DNA of 35,952 nucleotides from Acidobacteria bacterium 13_1_40CM_65_14 (GTDB lineage Bacteria > Acidobacteriota > Vicinamibacteria > Vicinamibacterales > CAVVIG01), in the NCBI GenBank assembly GCA_001917905.1, contig MNEX01000250.1:1886-37837 (forward strand). Reading direction: 5' to 3'. The stretch's first letter is position 1. Each line of letters opens with the position of its first letter. The translations under genes and the position numbers were made by a program. The notes under the pieces were generated by a model. That model searched no databases. It was given only the letters and a program-made list of their open reading frames with translations, and was not told the DNA's origin. This document shows positions 7,903 to 16,302 of the stretch, piece after piece.

Positions 7903-9267
7903 CTAGCGCTGCGGCTGCGTCGTCTGCCTGACGTCCTTTCCTTTGCGCTCCTCGACCTGCGCTTTGAAGTCTTCGTCGGTCAACCAGATGTAGTTCACCC
8001 ATGCGAACGACATGTCGTCAATCGATCGCTGCCCGAAGCCGACCCAGTTGCGCGGATCCGGATTGTAGCGGTTCGACGCGGTGTTGTTGTGCCAGCTGAT
8101 CACGTGCAGCATCGTGCCGGCCGGCAGCAAAGGCTGCACGTCGTCGACGTAGTTGTAGACGATGTGCCAGCCGAACTTGTAGTTGTTCACGCAGTTCAAC
8201 TGTTCGACTTTTCCGTTCGGGTAGATGGCTTCCATGCACTGCGCTTTGCCGCGATTGTGGAGGTGCGGCTGGAACGAGGTGATGCGCGTGTTCTGCGCGA
8301 GTCGCGTATAGCCGTCGGACCGGATGTTGTCCATGCCTGCCGGCAGGTCGAGATCGTCGAAGTCGCCCGTGTGCGACGCCTGAATGTAGTACTTCGGCTT
8401 GTAGTCCTTGGGATAGAACCGGAGCGCGACCTCAGTCTGATCGACGGTCTCTTCACCGACCGGGTGATAGTGCATGTTGAACCGAATCTTCGCGCCGGCT
8501 TTCACCAGGCGGCCGGTCCCTTCAGGAAACACGTCGCCGTTCTTGCCTACGGCGTACTCGTTGAGGAATCCTCCCGCGTCGCCGCCGGCTCCCGCGCCCT
8601 GGGTCGGCCCGCGGCCGATGAGGTCCGGTTCGCCTTCGTCCTGCAGCAGGAACGTGACCGCGTGATGCACGACCTTCTTGGCGCCCGCCGCCGGCTTCGT
8701 TTCAACCGCCTTCAGATATCGGTCCTCGGTCAGGCCGGTTTCGACGACGTAGTCGCCCCACCAATCCGAACCGGTCGAGGGCACTGTGTGCTGAGCCGAC
8801 TTGATCACGAGATCCGGCTTCCCGATGTGCCAGATATCGGAATTCTCGAACTGGCGCGGCGGCGGCAGATCGGCCGGGTTGCCCCTGACCGCTCCCGCGT
8901 CCGCCCACGCGGCGAGCGTCTCGATCTCCTGGTCCGACAGCGACGGATCGTCTTTGAACTTCGAGATCCCCACCGTCCGATCGATGAACCACGGCGGCAT
9001 TTCGCGCGCGGCCACCTTTTGTTTGATCGCGCGCGCCCACGGACGCACGTCCTCGTACGTGAGGAACGACATCGGGGCCATCGAATCGGGTCGATGGCAG
9101 TTCTGACACGACCGTTGCAGAATGGGCGCGACCTCCTTGGTGAACGTCACCTGACGTGTCCCCTGCTTCGCCGGTGCCTGCGCCGCAATCGCCTGTGTCA
9201 GCAAGGCAGCGGCAACCAGTGCGAACGCGGTTAACACCGTTGCCAGGGCCCTCGTGATGCGTCTCAT
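7903..9267 (-). CDS. Cytochrome c / PHM-like copper monooxygenase
   Basis: This 454-aa protein has a signal peptide (residues 1-29) and a cytochrome c domain with C54-Q-N-C57-H58 and probable axial Met90 (REMPPWF). A copper type II ascorbate-dependent monooxygenase-like region follows. Its metal ligands can be read directly: H201-H202 (KVVHHAVTF), H266 in NMHYHPVGE, H335 and H337 (FQPHLHNRGK) and M419 (SIDDMSF). These match the CuH (HH plus H) and CuM (HxH plus M) sites of peptidylglycine hydroxylating monooxygenase. GAGGAGG at 9276-9282 is a strong ribosome-binding site eight bases before ATG 9267. The PAL-like gene lies 38 bases upstream and is probably in the same transcript. The second copy of this architecture, at 4769-6367, adds TPRs. 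Confidence 0.85.
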   Translation of the reverse strand: MRRITRALATVLTAFALVAAALLTQAIAAQAPAKQGTRQVTFTKEVAPILQRSCQNCHRPDSMAPMSFLTYEDVRPWARAIKQKVAAREMPPWFIDRTVGISKFKDDPSLSDQEIETLAAWADAGAVRGNPADLPPPRQFENSDIWHIGKPDLVIKSAQHTVPSTGSDWWGDYVVETGLTEDRYLKAVETKPAAGAKKVVHHAVTFLLQDEGEPDLIGRGPTQGAGAGGDAGGFLNEYAVGKNGDVFPEGTGRLVKAGAKIRFNMHYHPVGEETVDQTEVALRFYPKDYKPKYYIQASHTGDFDDLDLPAGMDNIRSDGYTRLAQNTRITSFQPHLHNRGKAQCMEAIYPNGKVEQLNCVNNYKFGWHIVYNYVDDVQPLLPAGTMLHVISWHNNTASNRYNPDPRNWVGFGQRSIDDMSFAWVNYIWLTDEDFKAQVEERKGKDVRQTTQPQR

Positions 9268-9305
9268 CGGCCTGCCCTCCTCAACTCACCGCGTTAAGGG
9301 TTCTG

Positions 9306-10439
9306 TCAGCGCTCCGACGTCGACTTCGTCATCCGTTCGGGATGAAGCACGAACTTTTGCACGCGCCAGTTGAGCAGCTCGCCCGTCCAGATTTCGTTCT
9401 CCGAGACGCAGGCGAGCGCGTGAATCCAGCCAAACTGTCCGAGCTTGCGGCCCGCCGTACCGAACTGGCCCACCAGCTTGCCGTCGAGCGTGAACTTCTG
9501 CACCTGTCCAGGAATCATCGAGTTTGTGTAGATGTACTGCGTCGGTCCCGGCGTGATGCACAGCGTGTTCGGCCAGAGCGCATTGTACGTCCCCTCGCGC
9601 TTGCCGAAGTCGGGAATCGGTGGGACGTACGCGGACGGTACCGACGGGAGGAACCTGATTTCGCGCTTGTAGTTGAGATCGTTGTCCAGGACCTGGATGC
9701 GGCCGTTCGACCGGTCGGCGACGTAGACGGTGCCCTGGCTGTCGACGGCAATACCGTGCGGGGTGCTGAATTGCCCGGGGCCGCTGCCTCGTTCGCTCCC
9801 CACCAGCTCGATGATGTTGCCGTCCTTGTCGAACTTGTGGACGCTCGAATTCCGGTAGCCGTCGCTGATGAAGATGTTACCCTGCGGATCGAATGCGATG
9901 TCGGTCGGCTCGTAGAAGTAGCCCGGCCGCGGCGGCGGAATCGGCTGGCTCGGGTTCATGCCCGCGCGCCGCACCCGTTCGCCGACGGCCTCGTTCCTGC
10001 GGCCGAGAATCAGCTTCACCTTGTAATCGGGTCCGAGCTTCACCACCTCGTCTGTGCCGTTGTCGACCAGCCAGATGTTGTCGTCTTTGTCGACGCGGAC
10101 GGCGTGCGCCCACCCTTTCGAGTACAGGCTCTTGCCGATCTCCTTGACGAACGTGCCGTCCGGATTGAACTCGAAGATGCGCGCCGATCGCGGCTCGAGA
10201 ATCGTGCCGCCGTCGTCGGGACCGGTGCGCGTGTAGACGAAGATGTGACGCTTCGAGTTGAGCGCGAGGCCGGCGACCTCGCCGAGGTACAGGTCGGCGG
10301 GCATCTTGATGACGTCCTGCACATCGAACGGGATGTCGGGCGCCGATTGCGACGGAGCAGACGCAGGTTGCTGGGCGCGCAGTCCCGGCGCCAGCAGCAG
10401 CAGCGAGGCGATCAGCAGCTTCTTCACGGCAGTCCTCAC
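9306..10439 (-). CDS. NHL beta-propeller resembling peptidyl-hydroxyglycine alpha-amidating lyase (PAL)
   Basis: This 377-aa protein has a signal peptide (about 1-22) and six-bladed NHL-type repeats. The repeats carry the features of eukaryotic PAL. His112 (GWAHAV), His228 (STPHGIAVD) and His340 (GWIHALA) occupy the positions of the three zinc ligands in successive blades. Tyr195 (SDGYRNSSV) and Arg243 (ADRSNGR) match the catalytic Tyr and Arg motifs, and Arg71 (VYTRTG) fits the other active-site Arg. The phrases YEPTDIAFDPQGNIFISDG and YVADRSNGRIQV are very close to the PAL signatures. PAL splits peptidyl-alpha-hydroxyglycine into an amide and glyoxylate. The start is GTG 10439 (GTG 10425 is an alternative). 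Its position directly before a PHM-like gene supports the PAL reading, though many NHL proteins have other roles. Confidence 0.78.
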   Translation of the reverse strand: MRTAVKKLLIASLLLLAPGLRAQQPASAPSQSAPDIPFDVQDVIKMPADLYLGEVAGLALNSKRHIFVYTRTGPDDGGTILEPRSARIFEFNPDGTFVKEIGKSLYSKGWAHAVRVDKDDNIWLVDNGTDEVVKLGPDYKVKLILGRRNEAVGERVRRAGMNPSQPIPPPRPGYFYEPTDIAFDPQGNIFISDGYRNSSVHKFDKDGNIIELVGSERGSGPGQFSTPHGIAVDSQGTVYVADRSNGRIQVLDNDLNYKREIRFLPSVPSAYVPPIPDFGKREGTYNALWPNTLCITPGPTQYIYTNSMIPGQVQKFTLDGKLVGQFGTAGRKLGQFGWIHALACVSENEIWTGELLNWRVQKFVLHPERMTKSTSER

Positions 10440-10450
10440 ATTCCCACTAT

Positions 10451-10472
10451 GCGTGGGGCCCCACCCCCACGC
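10451..10472. terminator. Hairpin between receptor and PAL-like gene
   Basis: GCGTGGGG (10451-10458) pairs with CCCCACGC (10465-10472) around a 6-base loop. It sits in the 109-base gap between the receptor stop (10549) and the PAL-like start (10439). No U tract follows. It could partly terminate the upstream operon or be an mRNA processing site. Confidence 0.35.
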
Positions 10473-10548
10473 CTGACGCGCACCGTTGTGCTCGCGCGTA
10501 TCCAGAACAGAACGTCACAGCCGCCTTACTTCTCGAGCGCTCACCACG

Positions 10549-13434
10549 TCAGTAATTCAGTCGGAACCCGAACCGGAGCAGTCGGCCGGGCAGGATCGTC
10601 AGCGGCTTTCCGACCTGCGGGCCCCACGTCGCGACCTCGTTGGTCACCGGCGAGACGTTGAACACATTGAACAGATCGAGCTGCGGCTTGAACACGACCC
10701 GGCCCGCCCGGAAATCGCGCGTCAGGCTGATATCGAGCTGAGTGTCGCGGTCGAGAAAGTCGGCGCCGGGCTCGTTCAAACGGGTCGTCACCTGCGCGAG
10801 CGTCAGGTTCGGAACGATCGTCCGGTTGACAATGTAGTTGATCGTCACGTCGCCGTCGTTGCTGGCCGTCCGCGTTTCCAGAACGCCCGGCATGCTTTGG
10901 AACACCGCGCTGAAGCGGAGCGCGTACGGCAGCGGGAAGGTGCCGGTGAGCTTGGCTTGGGTACGGAACGGCTGCCGCGCGTCGCAGCCGCGAAGCTGGT
11001 TCGGGTCCGGCACGTCGCAAATCACGGCGTGAAGATTGCCCGTCGATGTTCCGCCGACCAGCGTCGCGCCGTTCCGAAAGCGCGCGTTGACGGTGAAATC
11101 GATGCCGTTGTACGTGCGGCTGTTGCTCGTCGAGTTCCGGTCGAGCTCGTTCACCTGGCTCGCAAACGCCGGGTTGACGTTGTAGATCGTCACCGTTTGC
11201 CCGTTGCCACGCGGGTCGGGAATGGCGATCGGCGTGTACTCGGCCGTCCATCCGGAAACCGGAATCGCCAGATTTTCCGTCCAGATGATCCGATAGTAGT
11301 CACGGCGGTAATAGTTCGCCGACACCGACAGCCCGGACCTCATCTCGCGCTGGACGCGGACATTGTAGAGGACTTGGTACGGCCGCTCGATGTCGGGATC
11401 CGGCTTCCTGTTGCGGCGAATGCCGAACGTCGAGTTGGTTGGCGGCCCGATCTCGTTTTCTCGAGCGATGTCATCACCATTGACATCACGCCAGGTGCGA
11501 ATGTCGGTCGAGCTCACGCTCGGATTGTAGGTATTCGAGAAGCCGGTCGCCTCCTGCTGTGTGTACTTGCCGACGCTGCCCTTGAGCGCGGTGCGCCCGT
11601 CGCCGAACAGGTCGTACGCAATGCCCACGCGCGGCGTGATGTCCTTCCAGTTCGGCAGATCGGGAATGGCGTCGAAATGTCGCGCCGGCACGAAGCGTCC
11701 CGCGGGCAGGTCCACGGCTTTCGTCGACCCCCGCAGGTATTCGAATCGCAAACCCGGGTTGAGCGTCAGCCGATTGATGCGCCAGGAGTCTTGAACGTAG
11801 ATGCCGATGTCCGCATCGAGATTCGACTGCTGGATGTACGGTGTGTTGGCGACGGAGACCGAGTCGGGCAGCCAGACGCCCGGGACGAAGAGATTCCCGG
11901 TTCCGCGATAACGCTGGACCAAATCGGCGTTCTTGCCGAGCGAGCCGTTCCGGTTGTAGCCCGACTGAAATGTAAAACCGGCTTTGAGCGTGTGCGTGCC
12001 TGTGATGTACGACAACGCCGCCATGACGCCGTCTTTCCACAGCCGGTTCCAGGCGGGATTCTGACTCGCGATGTCGGTGATCCCGTTGCTGATGTTGAAA
12101 CGCGAGATGTCGCCGTAATCGGTCCCAGGCTCGCAGGTGACCGACGCCGTGAAGCACGTCGCGCGGCGCACCTCCGGCTGGTACTTCGAGTTGTAGTAGT
12201 ACGGGAAGACGATCCCGGCCGCTTCGAGCAGCAGCCGGTTGCCGAGCGTCGAAGTCCACTTCAGTTGGCTGATGTGCGTTTGAACGATGTCCAGGATGCC
12301 GGCGCCGTACGGAGTGTTCAATCCGGTCTCGATGCCTGAGTGGTAACGGATGCGCGGGTATCGGTTCCAGGAGAGATGGATGCGATCGCGCGGCGTGGGC
12401 AGAAGCGTCAGACGATTCGAGAACGCCTGCACATGGTTGTCGTCGACCCCCGGCCGGCCGTCGCGATAGAAGATGTTCCCGACGTAGTTGTTGTACGCCC
12501 AGTCGCGGTAGGACACAAAAAACCAGATGCGGTCCTTCTTGATCGGCCCGCCGAAGGTGGGATCCACGTCCCACAGCCTTTGGAGCCGGCCCGGCGACAC
12601 GTAGCCGCGACGGACGAGATCGTCGGTGAGATTGCTCGATTGGAAGCGCGTCGACGAATAGAGCAGGGCGGCGTCGCCTCTGAACTGATTGCCGCCCGCC
12701 TTCGGAATCATGTTGATCCGCACGCCGCCGGTCTGGCTTTCGGCGGGGCCGCCGGCGACTTGGTACACCATCTCCTGAAACTCGCCGTCGTTGTGATAGA
12801 CGAGCGGATACCAGCCCCGATCGAGCGTGCCCATGACGTTCAGGCCGTCGATTTCCATCGCCAGGTCGGTGCCGGTCCCGCCGTACACGACCAGCACGCC
12901 CTGCTGCATCGCGTTCGATCCAGCGACGTCGAAGCGGCCCATGCTCAGCGCGGGCAGCGTCGCGCCAATCCCCTGGAAGCTCCGCCCTGTCGGCAACGTG
13001 TCCAGCAGGTCGCGCGTGAGCACCTCGCGCTTCGCCGTCGTCTGCACGTCGACGAGCGGCGAGGCGCCCGTGACGGTGATTGTTTCCTCGACGGCTCCGA
13101 CCTTCATCTCCGCGTTCACGGTCGCCGTGAAGTTCGCCTCGAGGGGAATCCCTTCACGCCTCACGGTCTGGAATCCCGACAGCTCGAAGGTGACCAGGTA
13201 CGTGCCTGGCCGGAGATCGACGATGCGGTACGCGCCGGCACCATCGCAGACCGCAGTCCTCGACCGTTCGATCAGCGCCGGGCTGCTGGCGGTGACGGTC
13301 ACGCCCGGGAGCACGGCGCCGCTCGCATCCCGCACGATCCCGCTGATCGCGCTCTGCGCCAGCGCAGGGCTGGATGCCGCGAGCATCCAGATCGCGGCAA
13401 GCAGCGACGTCCGCAGCAGTTTGCCCGACTCCAT
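10549..13434 (-). CDS. Intact Oar-like TonB-dependent outer-membrane receptor
   Basis: This is a 961-aa protein. It has a signal peptide (about 1-28, ending SPALAQ), a carboxypeptidase-regulatory-like domain (about 30-110, SGIVRDASGAVLPGVTVTA), a TonB plug (about 120-245, LPTGRSFQGIG, IDGLNVMG, GGVRINMIPKAGGNQFRG) and a long 22-strand-type barrel. It ends RLLRFGFRLNY with the C-terminal aromatic needed for outer-membrane insertion. No classic TonB box is obvious. Such receptors import glycans, siderophores or peptides, but the ligand is not readable. ATG 13434 is supported by GGAGG eight or so bases upstream, in the 14-base gap after the phosphotriesterase-family gene. The open frame continues to 14466 only as noise. 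This is the full-length reference for the two damaged paralogues on either side. Confidence 0.92.
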   Translation of the reverse strand: MESGKLLRTSLLAAIWMLAASSPALAQSAISGIVRDASGAVLPGVTVTASSPALIERSRTAVCDGAGAYRIVDLRPGTYLVTFELSGFQTVRREGIPLEANFTATVNAEMKVGAVEETITVTGASPLVDVQTTAKREVLTRDLLDTLPTGRSFQGIGATLPALSMGRFDVAGSNAMQQGVLVVYGGTGTDLAMEIDGLNVMGTLDRGWYPLVYHNDGEFQEMVYQVAGGPAESQTGGVRINMIPKAGGNQFRGDAALLYSSTRFQSSNLTDDLVRRGYVSPGRLQRLWDVDPTFGGPIKKDRIWFFVSYRDWAYNNYVGNIFYRDGRPGVDDNHVQAFSNRLTLLPTPRDRIHLSWNRYPRIRYHSGIETGLNTPYGAGILDIVQTHISQLKWTSTLGNRLLLEAAGIVFPYYYNSKYQPEVRRATCFTASVTCEPGTDYGDISRFNISNGITDIASQNPAWNRLWKDGVMAALSYITGTHTLKAGFTFQSGYNRNGSLGKNADLVQRYRGTGNLFVPGVWLPDSVSVANTPYIQQSNLDADIGIYVQDSWRINRLTLNPGLRFEYLRGSTKAVDLPAGRFVPARHFDAIPDLPNWKDITPRVGIAYDLFGDGRTALKGSVGKYTQQEATGFSNTYNPSVSSTDIRTWRDVNGDDIARENEIGPPTNSTFGIRRNRKPDPDIERPYQVLYNVRVQREMRSGLSVSANYYRRDYYRIIWTENLAIPVSGWTAEYTPIAIPDPRGNGQTVTIYNVNPAFASQVNELDRNSTSNSRTYNGIDFTVNARFRNGATLVGGTSTGNLHAVICDVPDPNQLRGCDARQPFRTQAKLTGTFPLPYALRFSAVFQSMPGVLETRTASNDGDVTINYIVNRTIVPNLTLAQVTTRLNEPGADFLDRDTQLDISLTRDFRAGRVVFKPQLDLFNVFNVSPVTNEVATWGPQVGKPLTILPGRLLRFGFRLNY

Positions 13435-13448
13435 CTTGCCCTCCGCGC

Positions 13449-14588
13449 CTAACGACTCTTCTTCGGTACGAACGCCAGGAAGCGCCGGGGGTTGTCGAAC
13501 AGGATGGCGTGAAGCGTCTCGTCCTTCACCCCGGCGGCGCGCAGCTTCGCGCCGAACACGGTCTTGGTCCGCCCGTAGAGCGGACCCTCGAGCGTTCGGG
13601 CGCCCGTGAAATCCGACGACAGCAACAGCTGCTCGGTGTAGCCAGCGTCGAGCAACGCCAGGACCATCTTGACCCGCTTGTCGTCGGGCACGATCCGCTC
13701 GAGCGTGGTGACCCGATCGAAGCCGACCCACGCGCCGCGCTTCGCGATCTGCTTGATGATCTCGGCCTCGGGATCGTCGAGGCAGCAGGTGTGCCCAATC
13801 GCGACATGCTGCGGCTTGACGCCCGCCGACTCGAGCACATCGAGCTGTCGCAGGCCCGCGTCCTTCGGCACGTTGGGGCCGGTCCCGTACGCGTTGTGCG
13901 TGAAGATCGGAATGTTCGATCGCACGTGCGCTTTCCCGACGGCTCGAAACACCTTGCGCTCGAGCTCGCTCATGGCAGCGTTGGGATTCTCGCCGATTTC
14001 GCCAAACGCGCCGTAGCGGTTCGCGCCGGCCTCTCGCGCGAGATCGTCGGCAATCTGATCCTCGCTCCGGGTCTGGAGCTCCGGCGGATACGTGCGCTCC
14101 ATGTAGTAGCCGCCGCTGGCGACGATGTGCACGCCCGTCGCGTTCGCAATCTGCTTCAGGTACTCGAGCCGCCGGCCCATGTCCGCATGGCCGCCGTCGA
14201 CGATGCAGGTGATGCCGTCCTTCGCGGCGACCTTCACCTCCTCGATGATCAGGTTGACGTCGGCGGTCGCCGGCGTCTGCGGCGCGGGCGCGTTCGCCGG
14301 GCGTTGTTGGGTGGGCTGGACGGGCGGCAACTCGATCGAGAGGTGCTCGTGGAACAAGGTCACGCCGCTCGCCAGGGCATCGGGCGACAGGTCCTTCAGG
14401 ATCGTGCGGACGATGGCGCCTTTGGCAAACGTGACGTTCCTCGCGGGAGACGCTGCGGCCTGCCACATCGCGGCATTTCCAGCGCTCGCGAGCGACGAGG
14501 ACAGGAGGCCGAGCCCGGCGCCCGCGCCGAGCAAGCCGATCGCCTCCCGGCGATTCATTTCGTCGGAACGGCGGCTGCGCGTGTCCAT
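13449..14588 (-). CDS. Phosphotriesterase-family metal-dependent hydrolase, Tat-exported
   Basis: This 379-aa protein has a twin-arginine signal peptide (NRREAIGLLGAGAGLGLL). The amidohydrolase-fold metal site of the phosphotriesterase family is complete: H80-x-H82 (LFHEHLS), H231 (FTHNAYG), H266 (IGHTCC) and D326 (SSDF). The bridging residue is Glu197 in GAFGEIGE instead of the carboxylated Lys of true phosphotriesterase; the E. coli homologue PHP likewise uses Glu here. Family members hydrolyse lactones, esters or phosphotriesters. A Q/P-rich insertion (about 90-110) follows the first motif. The start at 14588 leaves four bases after the upstream receptor stop; ATG 14558 (MNRRE) is an equally good alternative. 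It is flanked by two receptor genes in one operon, so its substrate probably enters with them (inference). Confidence 0.85.
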   Translation of the reverse strand: MDTRSRRSDEMNRREAIGLLGAGAGLGLLSSSLASAGNAAMWQAAASPARNVTFAKGAIVRTILKDLSPDALASGVTLFHEHLSIELPPVQPTQQRPANAPAPQTPATADVNLIIEEVKVAAKDGITCIVDGGHADMGRRLEYLKQIANATGVHIVASGGYYMERTYPPELQTRSEDQIADDLAREAGANRYGAFGEIGENPNAAMSELERKVFRAVGKAHVRSNIPIFTHNAYGTGPNVPKDAGLRQLDVLESAGVKPQHVAIGHTCCLDDPEAEIIKQIAKRGAWVGFDRVTTLERIVPDDKRVKMVLALLDAGYTEQLLLSSDFTGARTLEGPLYGRTKTVFGAKLRAAGVKDETLHAILFDNPRRFLAFVPKKSR

Positions 14589-14592
14589 GACC

Positions 14593-16053
14593 TCAGAACT
14601 CCACCTTGGCGCCGAATTTCGCCAGACGGCCGATGAGCGTCGAGGTCGGCGTGAGCCACTGATCGGTGATCTTGTGGCCGTAGCGCCACGTGCCGGCCGA
14701 GGAGCGATAGCGGAAGTTCGTCGACTGCTCCAACACCGAGATCTGGTTCGTCCCGAGCGGCAGCGGCTCGGTCGGCACCGTCGGGTAATCGAAGATGAGC
14801 GTCGTCGCGCCTGCTTCGAAGAGCAGGCGACTGGTCGCCGGGCGGCTCCACGTGACCTGCAGGATGTAGTTGGGCGGTCCGAAGTTCCAGCGGTGCACGC
14901 CTTCCGGCGCCGCGGCGCCCGTCAACCCGCTGTGGCACACGCAGTCCTGCTGGAGATCCCACGAGAGATTCAGCCGGTTCCTCGGCGATGCCTGCCAGGT
15001 GAATCGGGCGCTGTGATGACGGTTGATGTTGTCGTTGACCGCGGGCCGCGCCGCGTCAGGTACGTAGATCCACGCCGACGTGTCTGCGTTGTAGAAGTCT
15101 CCCGGCACGAAGGTCGAATTGCCCCACCATCGCTGCGCGGAAAAAAACCACAGTTTGTCCTGCCGGATCGGCCCTCCCAGCGAGCCGCTGTAGTCGTAGA
15201 TGCGATCGACCGCGCCGATGGTCGGGAGGCCGCGGCCGCGCAGATCGGCGGGCAGCGACGTGCTGTTCAAGCTGTTGTTCGTGTACGCGCCGTAGAGGTA
15301 GCCCTTGAACGTATTGCCGCCCGATTTCGGCACGAGATTGACTTGGACGCCGCCGAGCTCGTACTCGGCCGAGTTGCCGCCCAACTGGATGCTGATCTCC
15401 TCGGCGCCGGTCGGATCGACATAGAACCCCGTCCCGGCGTTCTGCACTTCCATCGAGTTCCAGCGCATCCCGTCGATCAGCCGGCGCGTGTCGCTGCCCT
15501 TGCCGCCATGGATCGTGAACGTCGCGCCGGCGTCGTTGCCGCTGCTGCCGCCGACGTCGTTCGAGCGCGACGCGCCCGGCGTCAGCGCCGCGTAGTTGCT
15601 TCGGCTGTTGGGCAGCGATTCGAGGAAGTCGCGCCGGATGACTTTCTGCTGGACGACGTTCTGCGTGTCGACCATCGGCGACTGGCCGGCCACGGTAATC
15701 GTCTCCTCGAGCGCGCCCACGCGCAGCTCCGCGTTCACGGTCGCGGTGAAGGCGGCCGACAGCTCGATGCCCTCACGCTTGACCGTGCTGAACCCGGCGA
15801 TCGAAAACGTCACCGTATAGGTGCCGGGGCGTAGATCGACGATCTTGTACTGCCCCTGCGGGTCGCTGACGACGCTGCGCGTCCGTTCGATCAAAGCCGG
15901 ACTCGAGGCTTCGACCGTCACTCCCGGCAGGACAGCGCCTGTCGTGTCTTTCACGACCCCGGCAATCGCGCTCGCGGCCTGCGCCCAGACGCGGGCCGGC
16001 GCGCACGCCAGGCACGTCACGACAACCAAAGCGACGCCCGCGTGTCGTGCCAT
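14593..16053 (-). CDS. TonB-dependent receptor with large in-frame internal deletion
   Basis: This 486-aa protein has a signal peptide (to VWAQ), a carboxypeptidase-regulatory domain (SAIAGVVKDTTGAVLPGVTVEA), a plug (LIDGMRWNS, GGVQVNLVPKSGGNTFKG) and the first barrel strands (LGGPIRQDKLWFFSAQRWW, ARFTWQASPRNRLNLSWD). At about residue 460 the sequence jumps from WRYGHKITDQ to WLTPTSTLIGRLAKFGAKVEF, which reads like the very last strand of a full-length receptor. The total is about half the usual 950-1,000 aa, so roughly 450 residues of the C-terminal barrel are gone without loss of frame. A working 22-strand pore is unlikely. GGAGG at 16060-16064 lies six bases before ATG 16053. This is the first gene of the minus-strand run. 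Confidence 0.82.
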   Translation of the reverse strand: MARHAGVALVVVTCLACAPARVWAQAASAIAGVVKDTTGAVLPGVTVEASSPALIERTRSVVSDPQGQYKIVDLRPGTYTVTFSIAGFSTVKREGIELSAAFTATVNAELRVGALEETITVAGQSPMVDTQNVVQQKVIRRDFLESLPNSRSNYAALTPGASRSNDVGGSSGNDAGATFTIHGGKGSDTRRLIDGMRWNSMEVQNAGTGFYVDPTGAEEISIQLGGNSAEYELGGVQVNLVPKSGGNTFKGYLYGAYTNNSLNSTSLPADLRGRGLPTIGAVDRIYDYSGSLGGPIRQDKLWFFSAQRWWGNSTFVPGDFYNADTSAWIYVPDAARPAVNDNINRHHSARFTWQASPRNRLNLSWDLQQDCVCHSGLTGAAAPEGVHRWNFGPPNYILQVTWSRPATSRLLFEAGATTLIFDYPTVPTEPLPLGTNQISVLEQSTNFRYRSSAGTWRYGHKITDQWLTPTSTLIGRLAKFGAKVEF

Positions 16054-16109
16054 CGGTCGCCTCCAGTCAGCGTTGAACGGGTTTCGCCTGTAGGGTCCTG
16101 TCCGGCGTG

Positions 16110-16139
16110 GTTATACACCCGCGAACTCCGTCATGTCAT
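16110..16139 (-). promoter_or_regulatory. Candidate sigma70-type promoter for the receptor/phosphotriesterase operon
   Basis: On the minus strand, ATGACA (16134-16139) and TATAAC (16110-16115) are separated by 18 bases. They lie about 60 bases upstream of ATG 16053, which is preceded by a good ribosome-binding site. This is a consensus resemblance only. Confidence 0.35.
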
Positions 16140-16250
16140 CGGTTCGATCCGCGAGATCGAGGAAAGGCGGGAAAAGCACGGTGACGATCGGCCTCCGCAT
16201 CAGCGATAATCGGCCGCGCCGCCGCGGAGCGGGGCTGTGATAAAAGTCGC

Positions 16251-16294
16251 GCAGCGAAGCGAAGCTGCAGCTCTGGGGCGCGCAGCTTCGCTGC
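16251..16294 (+). repeat. Two mutually exclusive hairpins in the DUF1080 leader
   Basis: GCAGCGAAGC (16251-16260) can pair with GCTTCGCTGC (16285-16294). Alternatively, GCGAAGCTGC (16259-16268) can pair with GCAGCTTCGC (16282-16291). Both right arms overlap, so only one stem forms at a time. The structure ends nine bases before ATG 16303, beside the likely ribosome-binding site, so it could affect translation. It may also be a dispersed REP-like repeat. Confidence 0.45.
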
Positions 16295-16302
16295 AGGTTG
16301 AT

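Noticed and set aside
10486-12339. Plus-strand open frame (617 codons) and others such as 7882-9234, 9342-10661 and 14125-15834
   Set aside because: All are antisense to well-supported genes and show the typical Arg/Asp/His-rich shadow composition.
13435-14466. N-terminal extension of the intact receptor frame to 1,305 codons
   Set aside because: It overlaps the phosphotriesterase-family gene out of frame; the signal peptide and GGAGG point to 13434.
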